A model generated the notes under the pieces. It did not search any database. It had not been told where the DNA came from and was given only the letters and a program-made list of their open reading frames with translations. DNA of 64,000 bases from an uncultured Lachnospiraceae bacterium. Its GTDB lineage: Bacteria; Bacillota; Clostridia; Lachnospirales; Lachnospiraceae. Both the position numbers and the translations under genes were made by a program. Shown piece after piece: positions 19,010-26,535 of the stretch; position 1 is the stretch's first letter; the number at the start of each line of letters is the position of its first letter. Where the stretch lies: positions 1 through 64,000 of the forward strand of contig CAKNHF010000011.1 of assembly GCA_930972465.1 (NCBI GenBank). The letters run 5' to 3'.

Positions 19010-19876
19010 ATGAGTTCAGCTGATAAGAAGATCTCTGATATCTTTGATGATGACTTTGAAGTTACATATGAGGAAGATCCCGGTATCAATCTGGATATGC
19101 TGTCCGGGGATACACGCAGAATCAATAACATCCGTACTGATGATACAGTCGTTATTTCCGATAAGACCGGACGTGATCCGTATGGCAGGAGCAGCCGGTC
19201 ATTCAGCGGTGAAGAATACGAGGATGACTTTGAGGATGACTACGAAGACGAGGACGAGGACTACGAATATGACAGAAAGCGCCGCCGTTCCTTAGATTAC
19301 GACGATGACGACTATGACAGACGTAATTCACGCGGACGCAGAAAAAGAAGAAGCCGCGGCGGTGTGCCGCTTGCCGCTCCCATCCAGAAAGGCGGAAAAG
19401 TTCTTTCAAAAATAACCGGTGCGCTGCTCCGGCAGCTCTCCCTCATCCTGATTCTTGCGACCATGATCTACGTCACATACACCTTCTGGCGGGCAAGCGC
19501 TCCGTACGGAGACATCGCCGAATCCCTGCAGCAGAGGAGCATCACACAGACTTTGGCCGCATACCTGTGCGTTGTAGCCGCTTTTCTGCTTTTTGAACTG
19601 ATCTCCATGCTGTGGACCATGACAAGAGTCCGTGTGCGGAGCGGCGCAGAATCATGGAAAGAAGACACCGGCAGAGGATTCCTCTCATTTATCATCGTCT
19701 TCGTAAGTTCCTACATGTGCTTTCTCTTCAGCCGTCTGCTCCCGGATTCGCCGGAGATCATCTACGGAGTCAAGGGCGCACTTGAAGTATACGGCTCCAT
19801 GCACAACGTTCTTCTCGGCCTGTGCGCGGCCGGAGCTGTTTCATGTCTCATCCGGAGATATTACGGTTCCCGTTAA
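19010..19876 (+). CDS. unknown membrane protein with long acidic N-terminal domain
   Basis: I do not recognise a named family. The 288-residue product has a cytoplasmic-looking N-terminal region of about 110 residues that is very rich in Asp, Glu and Tyr (for example EEYEDDFEDDYEDEDEDYEY) and then switches to Arg/Lys-rich sequence (RRNSRGRRKRRSRGG). Four hydrophobic segments follow (about 135-160, 178-200, 218-240, 258-280). GTGGGGA is placed 5-6 nt before the ATG at 19010; a GTG 12 nt upstream is part of that site. It has its own promoter, divergent from the phosphatase gene. The charge pattern suggests an intrinsically disordered tail, perhaps a binding or scaffolding surface; this is inference. 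Confidence 0.7.
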   Translation: MSSADKKISDIFDDDFEVTYEEDPGINLDMLSGDTRRINNIRTDDTVVISDKTGRDPYGRSSRSFSGEEYEDDFEDDYEDEDEDYEYDRKRRRSLDYDDDDYDRRNSRGRRKRRSRGGVPLAAPIQKGGKVLSKITGALLRQLSLILILATMIYVTYTFWRASAPYGDIAESLQQRSITQTLAAYLCVVAAFLLFELISMLWTMTRVRVRSGAESWKEDTGRGFLSFIIVFVSSYMCFLFSRLLPDSPEIIYGVKGALEVYGSMHNVLLGLCAAGAVSCLIRRYYGSR

Positions 19877-19895
19877 AAGGGGTCAGGCCCCTTTG
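19875..19895. repeat. GGGGTC-type palindrome, copy 2
   Basis: AAAAGGGGTCAGGCCCCTTTG begins within the stop codon of the preceding plus-strand gene. It shares 17 contiguous bases with copy 1 and may serve as the terminator of the gene it ends. Confidence 0.65.
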
Positions 19896-19985
19896 CGCAC
19901 CATTTTCAGATAATTCTGATAATTTTACCTGCATGTGCCGGACACTTTTGAAAAGTTCCGGCACATAGCATCTTATTATAAGCTT

Positions 19986-20879
19986 TTATGGCTTCTCGAT
20001 CCTCATCTTCACCAGATCATTTGCCTTTTTTCTCAAATTGCCGCGATAACTTATTCCTTTATATCTTCTGATCTGCAGTTCTGTCCTGCCCATCTGCGCA
20101 GCCGTCTGCCCTGCTGTAGCGCCGTAGGCAAAGAGATTGAATGCACAGCTGTTTCTCACCGCCTCAGAGCTGTATGTTCTTATTCCCGCACGGGAACAGT
20201 ATTTCTTCATCATCCTGCTGATATACATGGTGTTGAGCCGCCCGCCCCGTTTATTGTAAAACAGACTGGGATGCGCCTCTCTGCCCTCCATATATTCTTT
20301 CAGTATCGCCCAGGCATCCTCCGGTATATGACAGGGTTCCCGACGCTGGGCCGGTATTACATAAATCCCGTCATCATATATCATAAAGTCTTCTTCTCCG
20401 TTCAGCCCTGCAATTTCTGTTGATGTAAGTCCGACCCGGTACATCAGGGTCAATATCGTATATGCCATGATATCTTCCGATGCCGCATCAAAAAGAGCGT
20501 CCATATCCTCCACAGGAACTGACCTGGCTGTCTTCTCTTCTTTTACCATATTCTTGAGATACGGATAGAAGAAATCTTCTGTATCCTTCTCCTTAAATTC
20601 TCCCTGCCCGATGAGGAATTCCGCGAAAGAATGAAGCTCACGAAACTTTTTTGTTAATGTCAGAGGACTGATCCTTCCCTCTCTGACTTTCTCCTGCATC
20701 TTCTGATAATAATTACTCACGTCCTGCTGTCCAACACTGTCAAACGGTTTCCCGGTTATCCTGCAGAATTCATTGATATCCGACCAGTACGATGCCTCGG
20801 TCGTCTCGCTTTTAAATCTGCTTTTGAATAAATTCCATGTTTCAGTATTGACAAAGTCTGCTTCGAAGTTCTGGCTCAA
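19986..20879 (-). CDS. atypical tyrosine recombinase / phage-integrase-fold protein
   Basis: A lambda-integrase-fold protein with an N-terminal SAM-like DNA-binding domain (about residues 12-100) and C-terminal catalytic domain. Numbering from the TTG at 20879 (297 residues), it keeps the first arginine (Arg148 in YRVGLTSTEIAGL), second arginine (Arg242 in EAVRNS) and tyrosine (Tyr273 in IRRYKG), but the HxxR histidine is Glu239 and the later His/Trp is Arg265. TTG is preferred because GGGAGGGG lies 7 nt upstream and a promoter overlaps the ATG at 20939; that ATG is the alternative start. No att site, prophage or transposon genes are nearby, so it may be a domesticated or regulatory protein. 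Confidence 0.75.
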   Translation of the reverse strand: MSQNFEADFVNTETWNLFKSRFKSETTEASYWSDINEFCRITGKPFDSVGQQDVSNYYQKMQEKVREGRISPLTLTKKFRELHSFAEFLIGQGEFKEKDTEDFFYPYLKNMVKEEKTARSVPVEDMDALFDAASEDIMAYTILTLMYRVGLTSTEIAGLNGEEDFMIYDDGIYVIPAQRREPCHIPEDAWAILKEYMEGREAHPSLFYNKRGGRLNTMYISRMMKKYCSRAGIRTYSSEAVRNSCAFNLFAYGATAGQTAAQMGRTELQIRRYKGISYRGNLRKKANDLVKMRIEKP

Positions 20880-20937
20880 AAGTCTGCCCCTCCCCTGCCT
20901 GTTCAAAAGGATCTGTTTAATGTTATTAGTATTATTC

Positions 20938-20966
20938 ATACTATAACATTTTGAACTAAAAATCAA
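20938..20966 (-). promoter_or_regulatory. promoter of the recombinase-like gene
   Basis: TTGATT (20961-20966), 17-bp spacer, TAGTAT (20938-20943) on the minus strand. The predicted start site falls after the ATG at 20939, supporting the TTG start at 20879. Confidence 0.55.
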
Positions 20967-20998
20967 GACTGCAATTATGTAACGCAAATTTGCAGTCT
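20966..20998. repeat. 9-bp inverted repeat upstream of the recombinase promoter
   Basis: AGACTGCAA (20966-20974) and TTGCAGTCT (20990-20998) flank 15 nt, between the stop of the 76-residue gene and the recombinase promoter. It is either the terminator of the upstream gene or an operator touching the -35 box. Confidence 0.5.
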
Positions 20999-21015
20999 CA
21001 GAATATTCCAACTCA

Positions 21016-21246
21016 TTATTCGTCAAATTCCAGCACAGCAATATGAAACTGCGGTGTCTCCTTTAGCTCTTTTACCACACCACGTCTTGTTTTCAGCCGT
21101 TCTGCCTGACGGAAATTGGCACTCATTCCAAGTGCATGCTCAATCATATAATAATAGGACGACGGCAGAACACCTTCCGTCACGCTGACCTCCATTCCCG
21201 GTTTCAGTGCTTCCGTGTTTTCAATTGTAAATTCCATTGTACGCAT
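21016..21246 (-). CDS. unknown 76-residue protein
   Basis: Not a family I can name. The protein begins MRTMEFTIENTEALKPGMEVSVTEGVLPSS, has a central segment YYYMIEHALGMS and a basic stretch ERLKTRRGVVKEL, and ends in an acidic tail. It looks like a compact alpha/beta domain without membrane segments or cysteines. AGGAG lies 7-8 nt before the ATG, so it is very likely translated. It sits alone between the aldo/keto reductase and the recombinase-like gene on the same strand. Its size, position and charged sequence make a small binding or adaptor protein possible, without direct evidence. Confidence 0.65.
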   Translation of the reverse strand: MRTMEFTIENTEALKPGMEVSVTEGVLPSSYYYMIEHALGMSANFRQAERLKTRRGVVKELKETPQFHIAVLEFDE

Positions 21247-21325
21247 ATTTTTTCTCCTGTCTTCTGCTGATTTTCCGCCGTCCGCCGCTTCTGCTTTAAG
21301 ACATAGCCCGTTTTTCTGCTGACGG

Positions 21326-21357
21326 TATCAGGCCGCTCTGAAAAGAACGGCCTGATA
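21326..21357 (-). terminator. hairpin after the aldo/keto reductase
   Basis: Perfect 10-bp stem (TATCAGGCCG at 21326-21335, CGGCCTGATA at 21348-21357), 8 bp after the reductase stop codon. The following T tract is poor, so it may act as a 3'-end stabiliser or weak terminator. Confidence 0.6.
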
Positions 21358-21364
21358 TATTATA

Positions 21365-22498
21365 CTACATTCCCAGTTTTTCTGCAAAATCCGACATGGC
21401 CTCGGAAATTTTGATCTGCTGAGGACAGACAGCCTCGCAGCTCCGGCATCCGATACACGCTCCCGGCTTTTTGTCGTCCGGGTAAGAAGAAAGAGCCATA
21501 GGCGCAATAAACCCTCCCTCTGTAAAACAGTGCTCGTTATACAGTTTCAAAAGCTCCGGAATATCAAGTCCCTGCGGGCAGTGGCTGACGCAGTAATGGC
21601 ATGCTGTACATGGAAGCACCTTCTTTTCAAGCATATTGTCTGCAATTCCGAGAAGCGTTTTCATCTCACCTTCGCTCAGCGGACGATCTTCCTCATATGT
21701 ATGAATATTGGCCTTGAGCTGTTCCATATTCGACATGCCGGAAAGTACAACCTTTACCTCCGGAAGTGACTGAAGAAACCGGAACGCCCATGCCGGTGTT
21801 TCTTCATCCGGACACACCTCTCTCAGTTTCTTTGTATTTTCCTCTGAAAGCGAAGCCAGCTTTCCGCCGCGCAGCGGCTCCATCACCCAGACCGGAATAT
21901 TATGTTCTTTTAACAGTTCCACTTTCGCCTTGGCATCCTGGAAACTCCAGTCAAGATAATTGAGCTGAAGCTGACAGAACTCCATGTTCTCTCCATATGC
22001 ATCCAGGAATCGCCTGATCACGTCATAACTTCCGTGGGCAGAAAATCCCAGATGACGGATTCGTCCGTTTTTCTTCTGTTCCATCAGATAATCATAAATT
22101 CCATATTTTTTATCCAGGTATGCGTCAATATTCATCTCACAGACATTGTGAAAGAGATAGAAGTCAAAATATTCAACCTGACATTTTCTGAGCTGTTCCT
22201 CAAAAATCTCCTCTACCTTATCCATATTTGACAGGTCGTAGCCGGGGAATTTGGTTGCAAGGAAGAACTTTTCCCTGGGATATTTCTTCAGCGCATTTCC
22301 CATAACGATCTCCGACTGTCCGCCATGGTATCCCCAGGCAGTATCATAATAGTTGATTCCATGTTCCATCGCATATGCAACCATATTCTCTGCCGCTTCC
22401 ACATCAATTCTGGAATCATCTCCGTCAATAACAGGCAGACGCATTGCTCCCATTCCGAGGGCAGATAATTTTAAATCCTGAAAATCTCTGTAAATCAT
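21365..22498 (-). CDS. aldo/keto reductase with C-terminal 2[4Fe-4S] ferredoxin domain
   Basis: The first 270 residues form an NAD(P)H-type aldo/keto reductase TIM barrel: ALGMGAMRLP, the catalytic Asp/Tyr segment with YYDTAWGYHGGQSE, a lysine region (FLATKF), and FSAHGS. The C-terminal part has two cluster motifs, CTACHYCVSHCP and CIGCRSCEAVCP, so electrons may pass between ferredoxin and the barrel. Such fused reductases are widespread in anaerobic gut bacteria; substrates are generally unknown. AGGAGGAG lies 9 nt before the ATG at 22498 (377 residues); a longer frame from 22555 is not supported. The promoter is bracketed by two copies of a palindromic operator-like motif. Confidence 0.9.
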   Translation of the reverse strand: MIYRDFQDLKLSALGMGAMRLPVIDGDDSRIDVEAAENMVAYAMEHGINYYDTAWGYHGGQSEIVMGNALKKYPREKFFLATKFPGYDLSNMDKVEEIFEEQLRKCQVEYFDFYLFHNVCEMNIDAYLDKKYGIYDYLMEQKKNGRIRHLGFSAHGSYDVIRRFLDAYGENMEFCQLQLNYLDWSFQDAKAKVELLKEHNIPVWVMEPLRGGKLASLSEENTKKLREVCPDEETPAWAFRFLQSLPEVKVVLSGMSNMEQLKANIHTYEEDRPLSEGEMKTLLGIADNMLEKKVLPCTACHYCVSHCPQGLDIPELLKLYNEHCFTEGGFIAPMALSSYPDDKKPGACIGCRSCEAVCPQQIKISEAMSDFAEKLGM

Positions 22499-22536
22499 AG
22501 CACAAACTCCTCCTTTTTCTTCCGGCCTCCGTATGT

Positions 22537-22635
22537 TATGAAAAGCATACTTCACCCCATTTTTATATGTTATTATACCTTTGTTTCAGAATCCTGTCTA
22601 ATACCTGAAAAAAATAGACTGGTATGCTTTTCATC
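22537..22635 (-). promoter_or_regulatory. aldo/keto reductase promoter bracketed by paired operator motifs
   Basis: Promoter: TAGACA (22595-22600), 17 bp, TATAAT (22572-22577) on the minus strand. ATGAAAAGCATAC (22538-22550, about +15 to +27) and its exact inverse GTATGCTTTTCAT (22622-22634, about -57 to -69) flank it. Each arm is itself a near-palindrome (TATG-5-CATA), so these look like two binding sites for a dimeric repressor roughly 85 bp apart. Only one arm is transcribed, so an RNA hairpin is excluded. Confidence 0.6.
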
Positions 22636-22734
22636 TATACTGCTTTTATCCCGCGGTATTTTCTGCTTCTGCACATCCAAAAAGGGCCTGTGTACATCCG
22701 GTTTTATAGACATATCCTTTCTTACAGGATTCTC

Positions 22735-23352
22735 TTACCGTATAAAATTAGTCGGACTGAACGGTTCTTGCTCCGGCAGACCGTATCGTTCTTTTCCGAG
22801 GGCAATGCTCTTCATAAGAAATGTCATATTTCTGGCCAGAGTCCGCATCGTCTGCAGTCCTTCTACATCCTGCTCTGCCTCTCCCGGAGTCTGTCCGTGA
22901 ATACTGTTCCAGTACTGACTGGAGGCTACAGGCATCCCGCAGATGGTAAAATACTTATTCAGCTCATCAAATGTTGCCGACAGCCCGCCTCTCCTGGCAG
23001 CTGCCACACCGGCTCCCACCTTCATCGTCTTATCAAATGGCGTACTGTAAAAAAGTCTGTCCAGAAACGCAATCAAGGTTGCATTTGCGGATGCATAATA
23101 GACGGGGCTTGCCACTACCAGCCCGTCACACTCTCCAAATTTCAGAGCTGTCTCATTCACCTCGTCGTCAAATATGCATTTTCCTTTTGCCGCACAGGAA
23201 TTACAGGCTATACAGCCGCGGATCGCTTTGTTTCCGATATGAACGATCTCCGTGTCTACGCCCTCTTCCTGAAATATCTTTTCCATCTCATGCAGGGCAA
23301 TATATGTATTTCCTTTTGCGTGAGGACTTCCATTGATCATTAATACTTTCAT
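22735..23352 (-). CDS. flavodoxin-fold NAD(P)H-dependent oxidoreductase
   Basis: A 205-residue FMN-binding protein of the NADPH-dependent FMN reductase/iron-sulfur flavoprotein superfamily. MKVLMINGSPHAKGNTY forms the phosphate-binding loop, CIACNSCAAKGKCIFDD (about residues 48-64) is a compact cysteine motif as in iron-sulfur flavoproteins, and SPVYYASANATLIAFLDR lines the flavin site. GGAGG favours the ATG at 23352, with 23361 too close to it. It probably passes electrons to quinones or other acceptors. It sits between the aldo/keto reductase and the GGGtGRT terminator, transcribed in the same direction but with its own upstream region. Confidence 0.88.
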   Translation of the reverse strand: MKVLMINGSPHAKGNTYIALHEMEKIFQEEGVDTEIVHIGNKAIRGCIACNSCAAKGKCIFDDEVNETALKFGECDGLVVASPVYYASANATLIAFLDRLFYSTPFDKTMKVGAGVAAARRGGLSATFDELNKYFTICGMPVASSQYWNSIHGQTPGEAEQDVEGLQTMRTLARNMTFLMKSIALGKERYGLPEQEPFSPTNFIR

Positions 23353-23419
23353 TCTGCCCATTTCCTCCCGTCTTGCATATTTATGAATTCTTTTTCAATC
23401 TGTCAGAGATACTGATACA

Positions 23420-23454
23420 AGAAACACGCGGGCAACAGCCCGCGCGCTTCCTTG
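23420..23454 (-). terminator. terminator of the GGGtGRT operon
   Basis: GC-rich stem CGCGGGC (23427-23433) with GCCCGCG (23438-23444), loop AACA, extended by imperfect pairing on both sides and followed by T-rich sequence on the minus strand. Confidence 0.8.
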
Positions 23455-23539
23455 TTGATTTCCATATTTTTACTGCAGTGCGCTGACCGGACAGTCCTGA
23501 TTACATATCCGGTATTCATTCACGCTACTTCTGAATGTA

Positions 23540-24550
23540 TTAGAACTTGCCAGCCTTTGCTGCTTCCTCAATGGAAACTGCAACTGCAACAGTCATTCCA
23601 ACCATCGGGTTGTTTCCTGCACCGATCAGACCCATCATCTCAACATGAGCCGGTACGGAAGAGGAACCTGCGAACTGTGCATCAGAATGCATACGTCCCA
23701 TTGTATCTGTCATACCATAGGAAGCCGGTCCTGCTGCCATGTTGTCCGGGTGAAGTGTACGTCCTGTACCACCGCCGGATGCAACTGAGAAGTATTTCTT
23801 TCCTGCATCTACACACTCTTTCTTGTATGTACCTGCTACCGGATGCTGGAAACGTGTCGGGTTAGTTGAGTTTCCTGTGATGGATACGTCAACGCCCTCT
23901 TTCCACATGATTGCAACACCCTCGCGTACGTCATTTGCGCCGTAGCAGTTAACTTTGGAACGGAGTCCGTCAGAGTAAGCGATTCTCTGTACTTCTTTCA
24001 GCTCTCCTGTAAAGTAGTCGTACTCTGTCTGTACATATGTGAATCCGTTGATTCTGGAAATAATCTTGGCAGCGTCTTTTCCAAGACCGTTCAGAATAAC
24101 ACGGAGCGGTTTTTTACGAACTTTGTTTGCTTTCTCTGCGATACCGATTGCGCCCTCAGCCGCTGCGAATGACTCGTGTCCTGCAAGGAAGCAGAAGCAG
24201 TCTGTTGACTCTTCGAGAAGCATCTTTCCAAGATTTCCGTGTCCGAGACCTACTTTACGCTGATCAGCAACGGATCCCGGAATACAGAATGCCTGAAGTC
24301 CTTCTCCGATTGCAGCTGCTGCATCAGCAGCGTTTCTGCATTCTTTCTTGATTGCGATAGCCGCGCCTGTGATGTAAGCCCAGCATGCATTCTCAAAACA
24401 GATCGGCTGAATGCCTTTGATCTGATTGTAGACATCCAGTCCGGCATCCTTTGTGATCTTCTCTGCCTCTTCCAGAGAAGCGATACCGTAGCTGTTTAAA
24501 ACTTCATTGATTTTATCAATTCTTCTTTCATATGATTCAAATAAAGCCAT
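23540..24550 (-). CDS. GGGtGRT family protein, function unknown
   Basis: A 336-residue soluble protein carrying the name-giving motif SVASGGGTGRTLHPDN (GGGTGRT at 259-265). Other conserved-looking blocks are PICFENACWAY (Cys51, Cys56), CFCFLAGHESFAAAEG (Cys118, Cys120), SITGNSTNPTRFQHPVAGTYKKEC and AGNNPMVGMTVAVAVSIEEAA. Eight cysteines and Gly-rich loops suggest binding of a nucleotide, metal or iron-sulfur cluster, but no characterised fold is recognisable by eye. It follows the NifU-like scaffold gene by 57 bp and is terminated by a strong hairpin, so the two form one operon. Family known by sequence only; role unproven. Confidence 0.88.
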   Translation of the reverse strand: MALFESYERRIDKINEVLNSYGIASLEEAEKITKDAGLDVYNQIKGIQPICFENACWAYITGAAIAIKKECRNAADAAAAIGEGLQAFCIPGSVADQRKVGLGHGNLGKMLLEESTDCFCFLAGHESFAAAEGAIGIAEKANKVRKKPLRVILNGLGKDAAKIISRINGFTYVQTEYDYFTGELKEVQRIAYSDGLRSKVNCYGANDVREGVAIMWKEGVDVSITGNSTNPTRFQHPVAGTYKKECVDAGKKYFSVASGGGTGRTLHPDNMAAGPASYGMTDTMGRMHSDAQFAGSSSVPAHVEMMGLIGAGNNPMVGMTVAVAVSIEEAAKAGKF

Positions 24551-24607
24551 TTATATATCCTCCTGATTTATTTACCTTTGTTGAGATTTTCATTTAAAGA
24601 TCTGCGA

Positions 24608-25300
24608 TCACTCTTTACGCGGATCGATGATCTTCACTGCATCGTCAACACGGCCGTACTGTCCTTTTGCTTTCTCCCATGCATCGTTCGGAGTATCGCC
24701 GTTCTTAACGAAATCTGTGAACTTTCCAAGGTTTACGAACTGGTATCCGATGATCTCATTGTTGTCATCAAGAGCAATACCTGTTACATACCCCTCTGCC
24801 ATCTCAAGGTAACGAGGACCTTTTGCAAGTGTTCCGTACATTGTACCAACCTGAGAACGAAGTCCTTTTCCAAGATCTTCCAGTCCTGCGCCGATTGCAA
24901 GTCCGTCTTCGGAGAATGCGCTCTGTGTTCTTCCGTAAACGATCTGAAGGAACAGTTCTCTCATTGCTGTATTGATTGCATCACAGACAAGGTCTGTGTT
25001 CAGTGCCTCTAAGATTGTCTTGCCCGGAAGGATCTCAGATGCCATAGCAGCGGAATGTGTCATTCCTGAGCATCCAAGTGTCTCTACCAGCGCTTCCTGA
25101 ATGACGCCTTCTTTTACATTCAGTGTCAGTTTACATGCTCCCTGCTGAGGTGCACACCAGCCTACGCCGTGTGTAAAACCGGAGATATCTTTGATCTCTT
25201 TCGCCTTTACCCATTTCGCCTCTTCCGGGATCGGAGCTGGTCCGTGATTCGCGCCCTGAGCCACCGGACACATCATTTCTACTTCATGTGAATAAATCAT
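24608..25300 (-). CDS. iron-sulfur cluster assembly scaffold-like protein (NifU/IscU fold)
   Basis: A 230-residue protein with an IscU/NifU-N-like core. TLGCSGMTHSAAMASEILPGKTILEAL (Cys77) corresponds to the scaffold motif around the second ligand cysteine, and GWCAPQQGACKLTLNV (Cys49, Cys56) and CPVAQGANHG (Cys11) give further ligands. It is longer than IscU (about 130 residues), with a C-terminal extension ending DDAVKIIDPRKE. AGGAG 7-8 nt before the ATG at 25300 fixes the start; the frame continues upstream but without homologous sequence. Cotranscribed with the GGGtGRT gene, so it may deliver or hold a cluster for that protein. No cysteine desulfurase is nearby. Confidence 0.85.
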   Translation of the reverse strand: MIYSHEVEMMCPVAQGANHGPAPIPEEAKWVKAKEIKDISGFTHGVGWCAPQQGACKLTLNVKEGVIQEALVETLGCSGMTHSAAMASEILPGKTILEALNTDLVCDAINTAMRELFLQIVYGRTQSAFSEDGLAIGAGLEDLGKGLRSQVGTMYGTLAKGPRYLEMAEGYVTGIALDDNNEIIGYQFVNLGKFTDFVKNGDTPNDAWEKAKGQYGRVDDAVKIIDPRKE

Positions 25301-25466
25301 GTTAAAACTCCTTTCAATATGTATGATTTTCTTCGCATATGGCACACAGCCTTCCGCTGCCTGAAGCGGATGATTTTGCCTGCCCCATATATCAACCATT
25401 TTCGCACAATTTCCAGCATTCGTCAATCTCACTTTGACAAGTTTTTCACCAAATGTTGCAGTTCTC

Positions 25467-25988
25467 TTACCGGACCCGGAGGGCATCCCTGAGCATCTCC
25501 AGTGCGGTCTCCACAGTATGCAGACGGTTCTCCTGGCGGTTTCCGTGAAAACGGCATTCCCTTACCGTTGTCCTGCCCTTCAGGAAACAGCCGATATAGA
25601 CCAGCCCCACCGGTTTTTCTGCCGTGCCGCCTCCCGGACCGGCGATTCCCGTAGCGCTTAAGGCCGCATCCGCCCCTGCCGAGCGCGCTGCGCCCTCCGC
25701 CATCTCCCGGGCGGTCTGCTCACTGACAGCCCCGTACTTTTCCAGAGTTTCATGCTTCACACCCACGAGACGTTCCTTCGCTTCGTTGGAATATGTCACA
25801 TATCCTTCATTCAGGACATCCGATGCTCCTGCCACATTTACAATAGTGCCGGCAATCAGCCCGCCCGTGCAGGATTCCGCCGTAGTCACTGTCATCCGCC
25901 CTGCTGTCAGCAGTTCTACCACGGCCTCCTCCGGCTTTTTCTCTTTTCCGTTGTCTGTCTTAGCTATCGCTGTGCTGTTTTCGTTCAT
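25467..25988 (-). CDS. CinA C-terminal domain protein (NMN amidohydrolase type)
   Basis: A 173-residue stand-alone CinA-C/PncC domain. Motifs: TAESCTGGLIAGTIVNVAGASDVLNEGYVTYSNEAKERLVGV, then SATGIAGPGGGTAEKPVGLVYIG and the closing RQENRLHTVETALEML. PncC enzymes deamidate nicotinamide mononucleotide to recycle pyridine nucleotides; the serine in AESCTG is the nucleophile. The N-terminal CinA domain (COG1058) is absent, so this is the short form. The start at 25988 has GGGGAGG 10 nt upstream, overlapping the end of pgsA, and completes the rimO-pgsA-cinA string. Confidence 0.9.
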   Translation of the reverse strand: MNENSTAIAKTDNGKEKKPEEAVVELLTAGRMTVTTAESCTGGLIAGTIVNVAGASDVLNEGYVTYSNEAKERLVGVKHETLEKYGAVSEQTAREMAEGAARSAGADAALSATGIAGPGGGTAEKPVGLVYIGCFLKGRTTVRECRFHGNRQENRLHTVETALEMLRDALRVR

Positions 25989-25992
25989 CTTA

Positions 25993-26535
25993 TTACATGC
26001 CTCCCCGGGTGAGCACCTGTCTGTTCTTCCAGACATAATCCACAAGGGAGATAAGCGTAAGTGCTACGGCGATCCATATCAATACTTCTCCGATTATATC
26101 AAACACGCCTCCGAAATCTGCGATCAGCACGATAATCATGGCCATCTGGAATACCGTCTTGAATTTTCCCCAGTAACTGGCGGCGATCACGATCCCGTTA
26201 TCTGAAGCTACCAGACGGAAACCGCTGATGATAAATTCTCTTGCAATGATAACGATAACGATCGCGGGGGCGAGCTTTCCCGAAGGGATAAGGCAGATCA
26301 TTGCCGAACACACAAGCAGCTTATCGGCAAGAGGATCCATAAATTTGCCGAAATTTGTCACCAGATTATACTTTCTGGCAATCTTTCCGTCCAGCATATC
26401 CGTCAGGCTGGCAATGACAAACAATGCCAGAGCAATCCATTTATTTGCGTCTCCTCCCACATCCGTCAGCATAAAAAAAACAAAAAAAGGTACCATGATC
26501 ACACGCAGTACAGTCAGTTTATTCGGTAAATTCAT
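25993..26535 (-). CDS. pgsA: CDP-diacylglycerol--glycerol-3-phosphate 3-phosphatidyltransferase
   Basis: Makes phosphatidylglycerol phosphate, the committed step to PG and cardiolipin, in the cytoplasmic membrane. The 180-residue protein begins MNLPNKLTVLRVIMVPFFVF and has the CDP-alcohol phosphotransferase signature around SLTDMLDGKIARKYNLVTNFGKFMDPLADKLL (pattern D-G-x2-A-R-x8-G-x3-D-x3-D) near residues 41-70, with several membrane helices. Its ATG overlaps the rimO stop by 4 bp, so translation is coupled. Confidence 0.96.
   Translation of the reverse strand: MNLPNKLTVLRVIMVPFFVFFMLTDVGGDANKWIALALFVIASLTDMLDGKIARKYNLVTNFGKFMDPLADKLLVCSAMICLIPSGKLAPAIVIVIIAREFIISGFRLVASDNGIVIAASYWGKFKTVFQMAMIIVLIADFGGVFDIIGEVLIWIAVALTLISLVDYVWKNRQVLTRGGM

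Noticed and set aside
19986-21246. Prophage or integrative element around the recombinase-like gene
   Set aside because: No structural, excision, replication or conjugation genes, no tRNA target and no flanking direct repeats are visible.
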